DNA of 64,000 nt from Gellertiella hungarica (GCF_014197145.1 NZ_JACIEZ010000004.1:310001-374000); one strand, 5' to 3'. Counted from the first letter of the stretch, positions 25,340-35,270 are shown. Notes: generated by a model not told the origin, from the letters alone. Program-made: numbers and translations.

Positions 25340-26027
25340 GCTTTCCGACCTCAGCGGCTTCTATGGCCGCAGCCGCGCGCTCCAGTCCGTCTCGCTGACG
25401 GTCGGCAGGGGCGAGTTCCTGACCGTTCTCGGGCGAAACGGCGTCGGCAAGACGACGCTCCTGCGCACCATTCTCGGCCTCACGACGCGCAGCACCGGAT
25501 CGGTGCGGCTGGACGGGGCGGAGATCGGGGACATGCCGACCCATGGGCGGGCACGCGCCGGGCTCGGCTACGTGCCGCAGGGCCGGGGCATCCTGCCCGC
25601 CTTCACGGTGCGCGAAAACCTGTTGCTCGGCACCTTTGCCGCGGAAAAGCCGGCACGCACCATTCCCGATCATATCTTCGAGCTCTTTCCGATCCTGAAG
25701 GAGTTTCTCGGGCGCAGGGGCGGCAATCTGTCCGGCGGCCAGCAGCAACAGCTTGCGATTGCCCGCGCCCTGCTGTCGGAGCCGAAGATCCTGCTTCTCG
25801 ACGAACCGACGGAGGGCATCCAGCCCAACATCGTCGAGCAGATCGAGGACGTGCTCATCGATCTCAACCGAAGCTACGGGCTCTCGGTGATCCTCGTCGA
25901 ACAGAACATCAAATTCGCAAGGCGGGCCTCGCACCGCTTCGCGATCCTCAATCGCGGAAGCGTGGCCGTATCGGACGACATCGGCGCGCTCAGCGATGAC
26001 CTCATCCACACCCACCTCGTCGTCTAG
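25332..26027 (+). CDS. urtE: ABC transporter ATP-binding protein UrtE-like (LivF type)
   Basis: The 231-residue ATPase has Walker [12 protein letters not shown], signature [16 protein letters not shown], Walker [21 protein letters not shown] and switch [15 protein letters not shown]. The EGIQPNIV segment is typical of UrtE. It starts inside the end of urtD (ATGCTTGA) and is followed 23 bases later by amiE, so import and hydrolysis are on one transcript. Confidence 0.93.
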   Translation: MLELSDLSGFYGRSRALQSVSLTVGRGEFLTVLGRNGVGKTTLLRTILGLTTRSTGSVRLDGAEIGDMPTHGRARAGLGYVPQGRGILPAFTVRENLLLGTFAAEKPARTIPDHIFELFPILKEFLGRRGGNLSGGQQQQLAIARALLSEPKILLLDEPTEGIQPNIVEQIEDVLIDLNRSYGLSVILVEQNIKFARRASHRFAILNRGSVAVSDDIGALSDDLIHTHLVV

Positions 26028-26050
26028 ACCAGCGCGTAAGGAGAAGAGCG

Positions 26051-27085
26051 ATGTACCATGGCGATATAACCAGCAGCAAGGATACGGTCGGCGTTGCTGT
26101 CGTGAACTACAAGATGCCGCGCCTGCACACCAAGGCCGAAGTGCTGGAGAATGCCCGCAAGATCGCCAGCATGATCGAGGGCATGAAGATCGGCCTGCCG
26201 GGCATGGACCTGGTGATCTTCCCGGAATACTCCACCCACGGGATCATGTACGACTCGGCCGAAATGTACGAGACCGCCTCCCAGATACCGGGGGAGGAGA
26301 CGGCGATCTTTGCCGAAGCCTGCCGCAAGGCCAATGTCTGGGGCGTCTTTTCCCTGACCGGCGAGCGCCACGAGGAACACCCGAACAAGGCGCCCTACAA
26401 CACCCTCATCCTGATGAACAACAAGGGCGAAATCGTCCAGAAATATCGCAAGATCATGCCCTGGGTGCCGATCGAGGGCTGGTATCCCGGCGATTGCACC
26501 TACGTCTCCGAGGGACCGAAGGGCCTCAAGATCAGCCTGATCATCTGCGACGACGGCAACTATCCCGAGATCTGGCGCGACTGCGCCATGCGCGGGGCCG
26601 AGCTCATCATCCGCTGCCAGGGCTACATGTATCCGGCCAAGGAACAGCAGGTGCAGATCTCCAAATCCATGGCCTGGGCGAACAACGTCTATGTGGCGGT
26701 CGCCAATGCCGCGGGTTTTGACGGCGTCTACTCCTATTTCGGCCACTCCGCGATCATCGGCTTCGATGGGCGCACGCTCGGCGAATGCGGCACGGAGGAA
26801 AACGGCATCCAGTATGCCCAGCTCTCGGTCTCCGCGATCCGGGACGCACGGCGGAACGGCCAGTCCCAGAACCATCTCTTCAAGCTCCTGCACCGCGGCT
26901 ACACGGGCATGATCAACTCCGGTGACGGCGACAGGGGCGTGGCTTCCTGCCCGTACAACTTCTACGCCAAGTGGGTGAACGATCCGGATGGCACCCGCGA
27001 AATGGTCGAAGCCATGACCCGCAGCACGGTCGGGACCGACGAGTGCCCCATGGAGGGTATTCCCCACCAGAGCGCACATCGCTGA
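26051..27085 (+). CDS. amiE: Aliphatic amidase AmiE (acylamide amidohydrolase)
   Basis: The 344-residue protein is colinear with Pseudomonas aeruginosa AmiE (346 residues) and collinear in numbering: it begins [20 protein letters not shown]. The nitrilase-superfamily triad falls at Glu59 ([10 protein letters not shown]), Lys134 (QKYRKIMPW) and Cys166 ([11 protein letters not shown]). It hydrolyses short aliphatic amides to the acid and ammonia in the cytoplasm. Formamidase AmiF is related but differs in its N-terminal sequence. AAGGAGAAGAGCG precedes the ATG. A 13-bp-stem hairpin follows the stop. Confidence 0.96.
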   Translation: MYHGDITSSKDTVGVAVVNYKMPRLHTKAEVLENARKIASMIEGMKIGLPGMDLVIFPEYSTHGIMYDSAEMYETASQIPGEETAIFAEACRKANVWGVFSLTGERHEEHPNKAPYNTLILMNNKGEIVQKYRKIMPWVPIEGWYPGDCTYVSEGPKGLKISLIICDDGNYPEIWRDCAMRGAELIIRCQGYMYPAKEQQVQISKSMAWANNVYVAVANAAGFDGVYSYFGHSAIIGFDGRTLGECGTEENGIQYAQLSVSAIRDARRNGQSQNHLFKLLHRGYTGMINSGDGDRGVASCPYNFYAKWVNDPDGTREMVEAMTRSTVGTDECPMEGIPHQSAHR

Positions 27086-27090
27086 CGTCC

Positions 27091-27130
27091 CGGGCGGGCC
27101 GCCTGCCTGACCCGCAGCGGCCCGCCCGGC
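27091..27130 (+). other. Intercistronic hairpin after amiE
   Basis: A perfect 13-bp GC-rich stem (27091-27103 with 27118-27130, loop 14) starts 6 bases after the amiE stop. No T-run follows, suggesting mRNA stabilisation of amiE or Rho-dependent attenuation. Confidence 0.6.
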
Positions 27131-27164
27131 CAGAACCGACTTCACAAAAACAAGGGGAACGGAC

Positions 27165-28496
27165 ATGTCTACAGGTTCGACGGATCCCGGCGCCACGCCG
27201 GTTGCGGATGCCGACCATGTGCTCGGCGAGGAATATGAACACGTACCCGTGCCACAGGCGGCACGGCGCAGCCTCTTTTCCATGGTGACGGTCTGGGCAG
27301 GTTTTCCCATGATCATCACCGGCGCCATGACCGGCTCCATTCTCGTGCTCGGCATGGGTTTTGCGCGTGCCCTGGTCGCCATGATCATCGGCAACCTCAT
27401 CATGCTGGCCTATGTCGGTGCGCTCGGGCTTTCGGCGACACTGAGCGGCATGAACTTCGCCCTGATCGCCTCGCGCGTCTTCGGAACGAAAGGCTATGCG
27501 CTGGCTTCGGGCCTTCTGTCGACGCTCCTTCTCGGCTGGTTCGCGGTCCAGACCGGCATCACGGGTGCGCTGATCTCCACCACCTATGGCCTGAACTACG
27601 TTGCGATGACCATCGTCGCCGGCCTTCTCTACATCGCCATCACCTTCATCGGGGTGCGGGGCCTGCACCTGATCGGGCTCGTTTCCGTGCCCTTCTTCTT
27701 CGTGCTCGGCCTGTTCGTGGTGTTCCATTCGGCCTCGACGAGCTCCTTGGACGCCATCTGGAACTATGCCGGAAACAATGGCGTCGCCACCATGTCCATG
27801 GGCGTCGGGCTGACCGTGGTCGTGGCGCTCTTCATCGATGCGGGGACGGTGACGGCGGATTTCAACCGTTGGGCAAAGACCGGCACCCATTCGCTGATCG
27901 CGACCTTCTCCGCCTTCCCGGTCTCCAATCTGGTGGCCATGCTCGTCGGTGGCATCATGACGGCGGCGCTCGCCGTGCCGGATGCCAATCCCTTCGGCGC
28001 GGACAACATGTTCGGCTACATCAACAGCCTGCAGATCGGCTGGCTGAGCGCGCTGGCCTTCCTGTTCCTCTACATCAACCTCGGCTCCGTCTGCTCGCAC
28101 TGCCTGTACAATGCCGCAACCGGCTGGTCGCGCATCCTGGGTTCCAGAATGCGGCTTCTGGCCATCGTGCTCGGCATCATCGGCATTGCGGTCGCGGCGG
28201 GCAATGTCTGGGCCTTCTTCATCCAGTGGCTTTCGCTCCTCGGCGTCGTCGTGCCGCCGATCGGCATGATCCTCCTGGTGGAAGCCTATCTCCTGAAGCC
28301 CGGCGTGACCGTCGAGCGCGAATGGCGCACCACGCCCTTCATCTCCTGGGCGATCGGTTCGGCCGCGGGCTTCGTCGTGGAGTTCTATGCGCCGCATCTC
28401 TCCACCGCGATCAGTGCCGGCCTCGTCGCTGCGGTCGCCCACCTGGCGCTTTCCACGCTTCGGGACAGGAGCCCCGCCCCCGGATTGTCCGCCTGA
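27165..28496 (+). CDS. NCS1-family permease (CodB/cytosine-purine permease-like)
   Basis: The 443-residue protein has twelve hydrophobic helices and the NCS1 pattern near its N-terminus (RRSLFSMVTVWAGFPMIITG) with GNLIMLAYVGALGLSATLSG. NCS1 carriers import nucleobases, hydantoins, allantoin or related amide-bearing compounds with Na+ or H+. It lies between amiE and a MetX-like hydrolase, flanked by hairpins, so it is probably a second uptake route for an amide-type or cyclic ureide substrate; the substrate is not evident from sequence. Confidence 0.85.
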   Translation: MSTGSTDPGATPVADADHVLGEEYEHVPVPQAARRSLFSMVTVWAGFPMIITGAMTGSILVLGMGFARALVAMIIGNLIMLAYVGALGLSATLSGMNFALIASRVFGTKGYALASGLLSTLLLGWFAVQTGITGALISTTYGLNYVAMTIVAGLLYIAITFIGVRGLHLIGLVSVPFFFVLGLFVVFHSASTSSLDAIWNYAGNNGVATMSMGVGLTVVVALFIDAGTVTADFNRWAKTGTHSLIATFSAFPVSNLVAMLVGGIMTAALAVPDANPFGADNMFGYINSLQIGWLSALAFLFLYINLGSVCSHCLYNAATGWSRILGSRMRLLAIVLGIIGIAVAAGNVWAFFIQWLSLLGVVVPPIGMILLVEAYLLKPGVTVEREWRTTPFISWAIGSAAGFVVEFYAPHLSTAISAGLVAAVAHLALSTLRDRSPAPGLSA

Positions 28497-28514
28497 CATC
28501 ATCCGGATGAGAAA

Positions 28515-28549
28515 GCGCGGTGCGGGGCGATCAGGTCCTCGCACCGCGC
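28515..28549 (+). other. Intercistronic hairpin after the NCS1 permease
   Basis: A perfect 10-bp stem GCGCGGTGCG/CGCACCGCGC with a 15-base loop and no T-run. It is the third such hairpin in this operon. Confidence 0.55.
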
Positions 28550-28578
28550 ACCGATCTTCAGCCATGGAGGAACCCATC

Positions 28579-29598
28579 ATGACAGCAGACTACAAGATCT
28601 TCGAACTCGGCGATTTCCCGCTGCAGAACGGCGCGATCCTGCGCAACGCGAAGCTTGCCTACAAGACCTTCGGCACGCTGAACGCCGCCCGTGACAACGT
28701 GATCGTCTATCCCACCTGGTATTCCGGCCAGCATTACGACAACGAATGGCTGATCGGCCCGGGCATGGCGCTCGATCCCGACCGCTATTTCATCATCATT
28801 CCCAACATGTTCGGCAACGGGCTCTCCTCTTCGCCGAGCAACACGCCGGAGCCGCAGAATGCCGCACGCTTTCCGAAGGTGACCGCCTGCGACAATGTCC
28901 GTGCCCAGCATCGCCTGGTGACCGAGCATCTCGGCATCTCGCACATCCGGCTCGTCACGGGCTGGTCCATGGGCGGGCTCCAGACCTTCCACTGGGGTGC
29001 GCTCTATCCCGACATGATGGATCTTCTCGCCCCCTTCTGCGGATCGGCGAAATGCTCCCGCCACAACTTCGTCTTCCTCGAAGGGGTAAAGGCGGCGCTG
29101 ACGGCGGACGCGGCCTTTGCCGAGGGCTGGTATCGCGAAAAGCCTCACCGGGGGCTTCGGGCCGCGGCCCGCGTCTATGCCGGCTGGGGCTTTTCCCAGT
29201 CCTTCTACCGGGAGGAACTCGATCTGACGACGCTGGGCTTTGCCTCGCTCGAGGATTTTCTCGTCAGCTTCTGGGAAGGGTTCTTCCTTCCGAAGGATCC
29301 GAACAACCTGCTCGCCATGCTCTGGACCTGGCAGAATGGCGACATATCCGCCAACGAACTCTACAACGGCGACTTCAAGGCGGCGCTCGGGGCGATCAAG
29401 GCGAAGACCTATGTGATGCCCGGCGAGACCGACCTCTATTTCCCGCCCGAGGACAGCCGCAACGAGGTGGCCCACATGCCGAATGCCACCTATGTGCCGA
29501 TCCCTTCCATCTGGGGCCACTTCGCCGGAGGTCCCGGCACCAACCCCGTCGACGTGAAGTTCCTGGACGACCGCCTGAAGGAACTCCTCGCATCCTGA
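28579..29598 (+). CDS. Alpha/beta hydrolase of the homoserine O-acetyltransferase (MetX)-like family
   Basis: The 339-residue protein starts at the ATG behind GGAGGAACCCATC. The catalytic serine is in the elbow GWSMGG, with an aspartate in [12 protein letters not shown] and a histidine in [11 protein letters not shown] near the C-terminus. True MetX enzymes are longer and sit with methionine genes; this one sits in an amide operon, so it is more likely a hydrolase or acyltransferase acting on an amide, ester or the acyl product of AmiE. Its substrate cannot be read from the sequence. Confidence 0.82.
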   Translation: MTADYKIFELGDFPLQNGAILRNAKLAYKTFGTLNAARDNVIVYPTWYSGQHYDNEWLIGPGMALDPDRYFIIIPNMFGNGLSSSPSNTPEPQNAARFPKVTACDNVRAQHRLVTEHLGISHIRLVTGWSMGGLQTFHWGALYPDMMDLLAPFCGSAKCSRHNFVFLEGVKAALTADAAFAEGWYREKPHRGLRAAARVYAGWGFSQSFYREELDLTTLGFASLEDFLVSFWEGFFLPKDPNNLLAMLWTWQNGDISANELYNGDFKAALGAIKAKTYVMPGETDLYFPPEDSRNEVAHMPNATYVPIPSIWGHFAGGPGTNPVDVKFLDDRLKELLAS

Positions 29599-29650
29599 TC
29601 TTCCCCGCGCCGTGGGCCCCGGTCCGCGGCGCCAAACCGAGAGGCAAATC

Positions 29651-30451
29651 GTGACGATACTGGATGCCTATCGCATCACCCGCGAACCCTTCTACCGGCC
29701 CGTCGGGCGGGAAATCGAACTCTTCGAGGCCGCCTATGCGAGCCGCATGCCTGTGATGCTCAAGGGTCCGACGGGCTGCGGCAAGACCCGCTTCGTCGAA
29801 CACATGGCCTGGCGGCTCGGCAGGCCGCTGGTCACCGTCTCCTGCCACGAGGACATGACCGCCTCCGATCTCGTCGGCCGCTTCCTGCTCGATGCGGAGG
29901 GCACCGTCTGGCATGACGGACCGCTGACGCTTGCCGTGCGCGAGGGCGCGATCTGCTATCTCGACGAGATCGTGGAAGCCCGGCAGGACACCACCGTCGT
30001 CATCCACTCGCTGACGGACGACCGGCGCATCCTGCCGCTCGAGAAGAAGAACGAGGTCGTCACGGCCCATGCCGACTTCCAGGTCGTCATTTCCTACAAT
30101 CCGGGCTACCAGAGCGTGCTGAAGGACCTGAAGGAATCGACCAAGCAGCGCTTCGGCGCGCTGGCCTTCGCCTATCCCTCCCCCGCGGTGGAAACGGAAA
30201 TCGTGATGCGCGAGGCAGGCGTGGAGCGGCGGATGGCGGAAACGCTGGTGCGCATTGCCGAACGCTCGCGCAACCTGAAGGGCCACGGGCTCGAAGAGGG
30301 CGCGTCCACGCGGATGCTCGTCAATGCGGGGCTTCTCGTCGCCCGGGGCGTGCCGGTGGAGGAGGCATGCCAGGTCGCCATGGTGGTGCCGATCACCGAT
30401 GACCCGGACCTGCGCGAGGCGCTTTCGGGCGCCATCGCCGCCTGCCTGTGA
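29651..30451 (+). CDS. MoxR-type AAA+ ATPase, CbbQ/NorQ family, in the amide operon
   Basis: The GTG start 29651 follows GAGAGG. The 266-residue protein has Walker [11 protein letters not shown], Walker [14 protein letters not shown], sensor [15 protein letters not shown] and the CbbQ_C tail. It is strongly similar to NorQ at 11943-12755, including [15 protein letters not shown] matching HDDLTAADLTGRYLL. CbbQ-type ATPases activate a target enzyme together with a VWA partner, here encoded 9 bases downstream. No Rubisco or second NO reductase is near, so the target is probably an enzyme of this operon. Confidence 0.9.
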   Translation: MTILDAYRITREPFYRPVGREIELFEAAYASRMPVMLKGPTGCGKTRFVEHMAWRLGRPLVTVSCHEDMTASDLVGRFLLDAEGTVWHDGPLTLAVREGAICYLDEIVEARQDTTVVIHSLTDDRRILPLEKKNEVVTAHADFQVVISYNPGYQSVLKDLKESTKQRFGALAFAYPSPAVETEIVMREAGVERRMAETLVRIAERSRNLKGHGLEEGASTRMLVNAGLLVARGVPVEEACQVAMVVPITDDPDLREALSGAIAACL

Positions 30452-30460
30452 GTAAGCGCC

Positions 30461-32671
30461 ATGACCGGGCGGGCCCGTCTTGACGATCATAATCCCTTTC
30501 CGCCGGCATGGCGGGAACGATGGCGGACTGCCGAAGAGAGGATCGCCCTTGCGGGTTACGGGGATATGGTAACGGATGCCTATCGCGCCGCCGCCGGAGC
30601 TCTCGCCATGTCGGCCGGTCCTGCCCTTGCCATCCGGCTGGCCAAAACCGTTTCGCTGGCGGCGATCCGGTCCGGACGGCGGGCCGCCTGCCTTGTTCCG
30701 GAGGCGGCGCTCGAGACTTCCGCGCGCTACCGGCAGCCGGAGGACATGGATCTTTGGGTTGCGCAGGTGGAGGAGGTGCTGCGCAAGGCACCGGAAAGCG
30801 CGCTTGCCCTTCTCGAAAACATGGGGCGGATCGTCGGCGCGCTCCCGCCCTTCGCATTCCACGCCTTCGTTCGCGCTGGCCTCGCCTCGCGGGCAGCCGG
30901 CAGCGGACAGGCGTCCGCCTTCTTCGCACTCGAGACGCCTGAGGCCTTGAGGATGCTGGGCGGCACACCCGGTTCCACCGGCTTCGCCACGCTCAGGGGT
31001 CAGCTGAGACCCTACATGACAGCCCTCTGGGGCCTCTGCCCGCCGATTGCCGAACCGCCCCCCGACGCGCCCGAAGCCATGCGCAGGCGTCCCGGTCTCG
31101 GCGGCGGCGGGGTGCGGATGCCATCCTCCTATCCGGGCTTTCCGCCGGAAGAGGCAAGGCTTCTCTACCGCGCCGCGCTGGCCCATATCGGCGCCCATCG
31201 CCGCCATACGCGGACGCTCTTTCCCGCAAAGGGCCTGAAGCCGCTGCAGATCGCTCTTGTCTCGCTGATCGAGGATGCGCGGGTGGAGCGCCTGGCCGCC
31301 CTCGAAATGCCCGGGCTCGCGCGTCTCTGGAACCGGTTTCATGTGGCTCGCCCGGAAGGACCGCCTCTCGCCATCGCGCTGATGGCCCGCCTTTCGCGGG
31401 CCCTTGCCGATCCGGCCTACGAGGATCCGCACGGCTTTGTTGCCAAGGGTCGCGCGCTTTTCGAGGAGGCATTTCAAAACGACAGGCACGACCAGCAGCT
31501 CAGCCGGCGCATCGGCGGTCTCCTCGGCAACGACATCGGGCAGATGCGGCTGCAATTCGACCCGAAGACCTATGTGGTCCAGCCTGCCTACCGCGATGAC
31601 AATCTCGGGATCTGGGATTTCGGCCCGCAGGACGACCAGGCGCCGATCGAGATGGAAGCAATGCTCGAAGGCGCCCGGATCGAGCAGCAGCAGGGAGAGG
31701 ATGGCCGCCGGGAACAGGGGGATGCGGGCGAAAGCGCTGCCGGGCGGCTGGTGACCCCTAACGACGAGGACGCCTATCCCCGCTTCCGCTATCCGGAATT
31801 CGACCCCGTTGCCGGCCAGTACCGCCCGGACTGGTGCACGGTGCGCGAATATCCGGTGCGCCCCGGCCCTCCCGCCCTGGTCCGCGCTCTCGAGGAGGCC
31901 AGGTCCGACATTGTCGACCGGCTTTCCAGCATGATCCGGGCGTCGCGCGTCAGCCGCCAGCAGAGGGTGCGCGGCCAGATGGAGGGGGATTTCCTCGATG
32001 TGGATGCGAGCATATCCGCGCAGATCGCAAGGCGGGCCGGCGACTTGCCGGACAACCGCGTTTATGGCCGCCACGAACGCCGCGCCCGGGACATGTCGGT
32101 GCTGCTTCTGATCGACTGTTCCCGATCCACGACCGACCGGCTTCCGGATGGATCGTCGACGGTGCTGGAGATGGAGCGCCTCTCCACGGCCTTCCTTGCG
32201 CGGGCGATGACCGGGCTTGACGATCCCTTCGCCATTGCCGGCTTCGCCTCCAACGGGCGTGAGGACGTGCGCTATATGCGGGTGAAGGATTTCGGGCAGC
32301 CTTTCGATCGGCCGGCGCTCGGCCGCCTTGCCGGCCTGACGGGGGATTTCTCCACCCGTCTGGGGGCGGTGCTGCGCCACGCGGGCCGCGATCTTGCCCG
32401 GCAGAGAAGCTATCGGCGGCTGCTTCTCGTGGTCACGGACGGAGAACCGTCCGACATCGACGTCGACGATCCCGCCCATCTCGCGGGCGATGCCCGCATG
32501 GCCGTTCGGGAACTGCGCCGGGAGGGGCTCGACGTCTTCTGCATCACCCTCGGCTCGAACAGCGCATCCAGCGCGCCGCAGATCTTCGGCCGGCGCCAGA
32601 CACTGTGCCTCGATTCGGTCAACCGCCTGCCGACGGTCCTGCCCGGCATTTACCTTTCCCTGAAGTCCTGA
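30461..32671 (+). CDS. CbbO/NorD-like VWA-domain activator protein, in the amide operon
   Basis: The 736-residue protein has a long helical N-terminal part and a C-terminal VWA domain with the MIDAS motif DCSRST (LLIDCSRSTTDRLPDGSS) and LVVTDGEPSDIDVDDP. It is longer than NorD (632 residues) and more CbbO-like. VWA partners of CbbQ bind the client enzyme while the ATPase hexamer remodels it. It is the last gene of the operon, facing the minus-strand module that follows. Confidence 0.88.
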   Translation: MTGRARLDDHNPFPPAWRERWRTAEERIALAGYGDMVTDAYRAAAGALAMSAGPALAIRLAKTVSLAAIRSGRRAACLVPEAALETSARYRQPEDMDLWVAQVEEVLRKAPESALALLENMGRIVGALPPFAFHAFVRAGLASRAAGSGQASAFFALETPEALRMLGGTPGSTGFATLRGQLRPYMTALWGLCPPIAEPPPDAPEAMRRRPGLGGGGVRMPSSYPGFPPEEARLLYRAALAHIGAHRRHTRTLFPAKGLKPLQIALVSLIEDARVERLAALEMPGLARLWNRFHVARPEGPPLAIALMARLSRALADPAYEDPHGFVAKGRALFEEAFQNDRHDQQLSRRIGGLLGNDIGQMRLQFDPKTYVVQPAYRDDNLGIWDFGPQDDQAPIEMEAMLEGARIEQQQGEDGRREQGDAGESAAGRLVTPNDEDAYPRFRYPEFDPVAGQYRPDWCTVREYPVRPGPPALVRALEEARSDIVDRLSSMIRASRVSRQQRVRGQMEGDFLDVDASISAQIARRAGDLPDNRVYGRHERRARDMSVLLLIDCSRSTTDRLPDGSSTVLEMERLSTAFLARAMTGLDDPFAIAGFASNGREDVRYMRVKDFGQPFDRPALGRLAGLTGDFSTRLGAVLRHAGRDLARQRSYRRLLLVVTDGEPSDIDVDDPAHLAGDARMAVRELRREGLDVFCITLGSNSASSAPQIFGRRQTLCLDSVNRLPTVLPGIYLSLKS

Positions 32672-32748
32672 GCCCTTTTGCCGAAGCAATAGCCCGGATT
32701 TTCCCGAAGTCTCCATGCATGAAGGCGGGGAGATCTGCCGTCGGCCCC

Positions 32749-33769
32749 TCAGAAGGGCCATAACTGCTCCCGGTCCTGCGCCGCGGGCCAGGGCAGCAGA
32801 GGATCCGGGTCGGGACAGGTGGGGAGCAGGCGGCTGATGAAGCCGATCAGTTGCGGGCCCTTGATCACGATGCGTCCGTCTTCGCCGGGAGGCGCCGTCA
32901 GCCGGAACGGGCCGAAGCGAACCATGCAGCCGGATGAAAGCCTTGCGCGGATGTCGGCCGCCGCCTGTTCCCTGCTGGTTGGCGAAGTCCCTGTCGTCGA
33001 AAGTGAAGTCCGACCAGCCTTCGCGCTCGAACCACTGCTCGTAGGGCGGATTGGACTGGACAAGCTGGAATTCCCCGCCCGTTTCCGGGTCGAGCGTCAG
33101 CGTGTACCGGCGGTAAAGCTGCGCGAGCTTTCGCCAGTATGTGGCGGGCTCCCGGCTTTCCAGTTCGGCTATGGTTGCGATGGCGTTGTCCACCTCGCTC
33201 TTGTGCCCCTTTTCCATCCAGTCCCGTTCGGCCGCATCGCGGGCGACGACAAGCCGATGCGGCACCTCCGCTCCGCCATTCGCATGGGTGGCCTCCGCCC
33301 CCTCATAGGCATCGAGCGCAGCCAGATAGGCAAGCTGATACTGCTGATAGAGACGATAGGTCTCCGTCGGCCCGCCATCGAGGTGAAAGAGCAGCATTTC
33401 GGCTGCGTCCAGTGCCTTGCGCTCATCCGGCGACAGCCGGATGAGCGGCGTCTGCTTGCCATCGAGAACGGCCTTGTACACGTCGCTGATCGTTGCAGCC
33501 CCCGGGACGACCGTCCAGCTGCAAAGCAGCGTTCTGTTGAGCGCATTGGAGACATAATACTGCGTCGTCCGATCCTTGGGATCGAGGCCGGGGCGGATGT
33601 CCTGGCCGGGCAGGCAGAGGGAAAGCAATGCTCCGGTATCGCTGCCAACGACCCCGCGAAGGGAAAGGGCCGTGGCAAGCTTGTTGTAGATCTGGAGGTA
33701 GCGTTGTGCGTCGATGTCGGCCGACGCGCGACGACCCGGTACCTGCGGGAAGGGCATCAACGCCTCCAC
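32749..33769 (-). pseudogene. Decayed tandem copy of the 466-aa unknown protein (internal deletion plus frameshift)
   Basis: From the ATG at 33769 the first 260 or so residues match the neighbour: LQIYNKLATALSL matches IKLYSKIALALGV, and GGEFQLVQSNPPYEQWF matches SSEFQLVGYSPAYRDWF. At about 32969 similarity stops, and it resumes at once in another frame, where FGPFRLTAPP and CPDPDPLLPWP match IGPFSISGQF and CPDPDSTLPWP and then run to a stop at 32749. About 125 residues of the neighbour are missing at the junction and the frame is shifted, so the original frame runs on with unrelated sequence. It begins 7 bases after the neighbour's stop. Confidence 0.8.
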
Positions 33770-33776
33770 CGGTGTC

Positions 33777-35177
33777 TCAGTTCGGCCAGGGCAGCGTGCT
33801 GTCGGGATCAGGGCATTTCGGCAGCACTTCGCAGATCATGGCGATGATCTGCACGTCCGGCGCCTCGATGCCGTCGGCGGCGATCGTACCGCGCACGCTC
33901 TCGGAATGCTCCTCCATCGCAAACTGGCCGGAAATGGAGAATGGGCCGATGCCGACCGAGGCATTCGCTCGTATCTCGAGATTCATCCTCTCGACGAGCG
34001 TATCCTCGAAGCGGCCGCGGATCCGCAGATTGCGGGACAGGATGACGGCGGTGGGGATGACGGTCATGGCCCCCTGCGGCGGCTCTGCATCCGCGATCGA
34101 TCCGCCGGACGAAAACTCGGTGCCGTAGAGCGGCGATGACGGCGCCCAGCGCCAGGCACGGCTCCAGAACAGCAGCGGGTTCATCCAGCGCCGGTCGAGC
34201 GACACGCGCATCAGCTCGCAGGAGAAGTCGAGTTCCGTCTCGTCCATCTTCACATAAACGCTGTCCTTCTCGTAGCTGCCTTCGCCGGAAATCCGGAAGA
34301 TGCCGTAGGACAGGTCGAGATTGCCGGAGACCCCGATGGCATCGGAGCGAGACTGGTTGTCCATGTCCTTCTGGGAAAAGGTAAAGCTTGTCCAGCCTGC
34401 GTCCTTGAACCAGTCCCGGTAAGCGGGCGAATAACCGACCAGCTGGAACTCGCTCGACTGGCTGTTCTCCTGCGTTCCCGCGGCATAGCGCTGCTGCAGC
34501 TTTCTCCAGAAGAGGGCAGGCTCCATCGCCTCGTATTCGGCGATCACCGCAACCGCCGCTTCCACCGCCTCGCGGTGGCCGCGCGCGATCCAGTCGCCCT
34601 CTGCCTTATCCAAGCGACGATAGAGGCTCGACGGGACCGGCTTGGAGCGGTCGTTCCGGTAGGTCGCCTTCGCCGAATCAAGAGCATCGAGCGCATCCAG
34701 ATATTTCAGATAGTATTCTTCATAGACCTCGGCATAGGCGTCATAGGTCTGGAGGCTGTCATCCAGCTTTTTCTTTTCCTCCGGGCTCAGATGCACCACC
34801 GGCGGCTGCTTGTTGTCGAGGATGCTGCGGTAGTTGCTGGAAACCGTGCCGGCCGCCTGTTTGAACACCCAGCTGAACTGCGGAACGACATCCAGCAGCA
34901 CGGAAAGAGCGTAGCGATCGTCGACATCCTCGTCGGGATTGAGCGAAGCCGGCACATACTGGCCGGGATTGTAGATGGCCAGAAGATATTCCGGGTTCTG
35001 GCCGGGATAGCCGAGAGATGACCTGAGGGGCGGTCGGATGTCGGACGGATCCCCCCTCCCGGTATCCGGAACAGCGTGGACATCGCTGCTGGGGATAGAC
35101 GTCACTCCCAGCGCGAGAGCGATCTTCGAATACAGCTTTATGAACAGCTTTGCGTTGAAATCTTCGCTCTCAGGCAT
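33777..35177 (-). CDS. Unrecognised 466-residue protein, second gene of a three-gene module
   Basis: I recognise no family. The protein is soluble, without signal peptide or membrane helix. Residues 1-170 are mixed, with YLLAIYNPGQYVPASLNPDED. A helical acidic and tyrosine-rich stretch follows (TYDAYAEVYEEYYLKYLDAL, residues 165-185). The C-terminal half is rich in alternating hydrophobic residues (GVSGNLDLSYGIFRISGEGS and later GIGPFSISGQFAME) suggesting a beta-sheet domain, and it ends CPDPDSTLPWPN. GGAAGGAC precedes the ATG. It is duplicated immediately downstream as a decayed copy. G+C is visibly lower than in the amide operon, a sign of possible transfer. Confidence 0.75.
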   Translation of the reverse strand: MPESEDFNAKLFIKLYSKIALALGVTSIPSSDVHAVPDTGRGDPSDIRPPLRSSLGYPGQNPEYLLAIYNPGQYVPASLNPDEDVDDRYALSVLLDVVPQFSWVFKQAAGTVSSNYRSILDNKQPPVVHLSPEEKKKLDDSLQTYDAYAEVYEEYYLKYLDALDALDSAKATYRNDRSKPVPSSLYRRLDKAEGDWIARGHREAVEAAVAVIAEYEAMEPALFWRKLQQRYAAGTQENSQSSEFQLVGYSPAYRDWFKDAGWTSFTFSQKDMDNQSRSDAIGVSGNLDLSYGIFRISGEGSYEKDSVYVKMDETELDFSCELMRVSLDRRWMNPLLFWSRAWRWAPSSPLYGTEFSSGGSIADAEPPQGAMTVIPTAVILSRNLRIRGRFEDTLVERMNLEIRANASVGIGPFSISGQFAMEEHSESVRGTIAADGIEAPDVQIIAMICEVLPKCPDPDSTLPWPN

Positions 35178-35219
35178 TGGAAAGTCCTTCCGCTTGCTCT
35201 GTTGGTAAAGAAAGCGCCC

Positions 35220-35243
35220 TCTCCGGAACCATGGCTCCGGAGA
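35220..35243 (-). terminator. Partial terminator between the small gene and the 466-aa gene
   Basis: A perfect 8-bp stem TCTCCGGA/TCCGGAGA with an 8-base loop is followed on the minus strand by GGGCGCTTTCTTT. It could make the small upstream protein more abundant than the large one. Confidence 0.5.
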
Positions 35244-35270
35244 CGCATGGTCTCGAGGCAGGTCCTGCCC

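Noticed and set aside
28579-29598. Homoserine O-acetyltransferase for methionine synthesis
   Set aside because: Fold and elbow fit, but the context is an amide operon and no metW or other methionine gene is close; kept as a MetX-like hydrolase of unknown substrate.
29651-30451. norQ or nirQ as the symbol for the second AAA+ gene
   Set aside because: A norQ already lies within norCBQD; this copy is tied to amide genes, so no symbol is given.
29396-32750. Continuation of the minus-strand frame from 33769 as a 1,457-codon gene
   Set aside because: After about 32969 the frame has no similarity to the paralogue and runs antisense to the CbbQ/CbbO-like genes; the true remnant shifts frame and stops at 32749.
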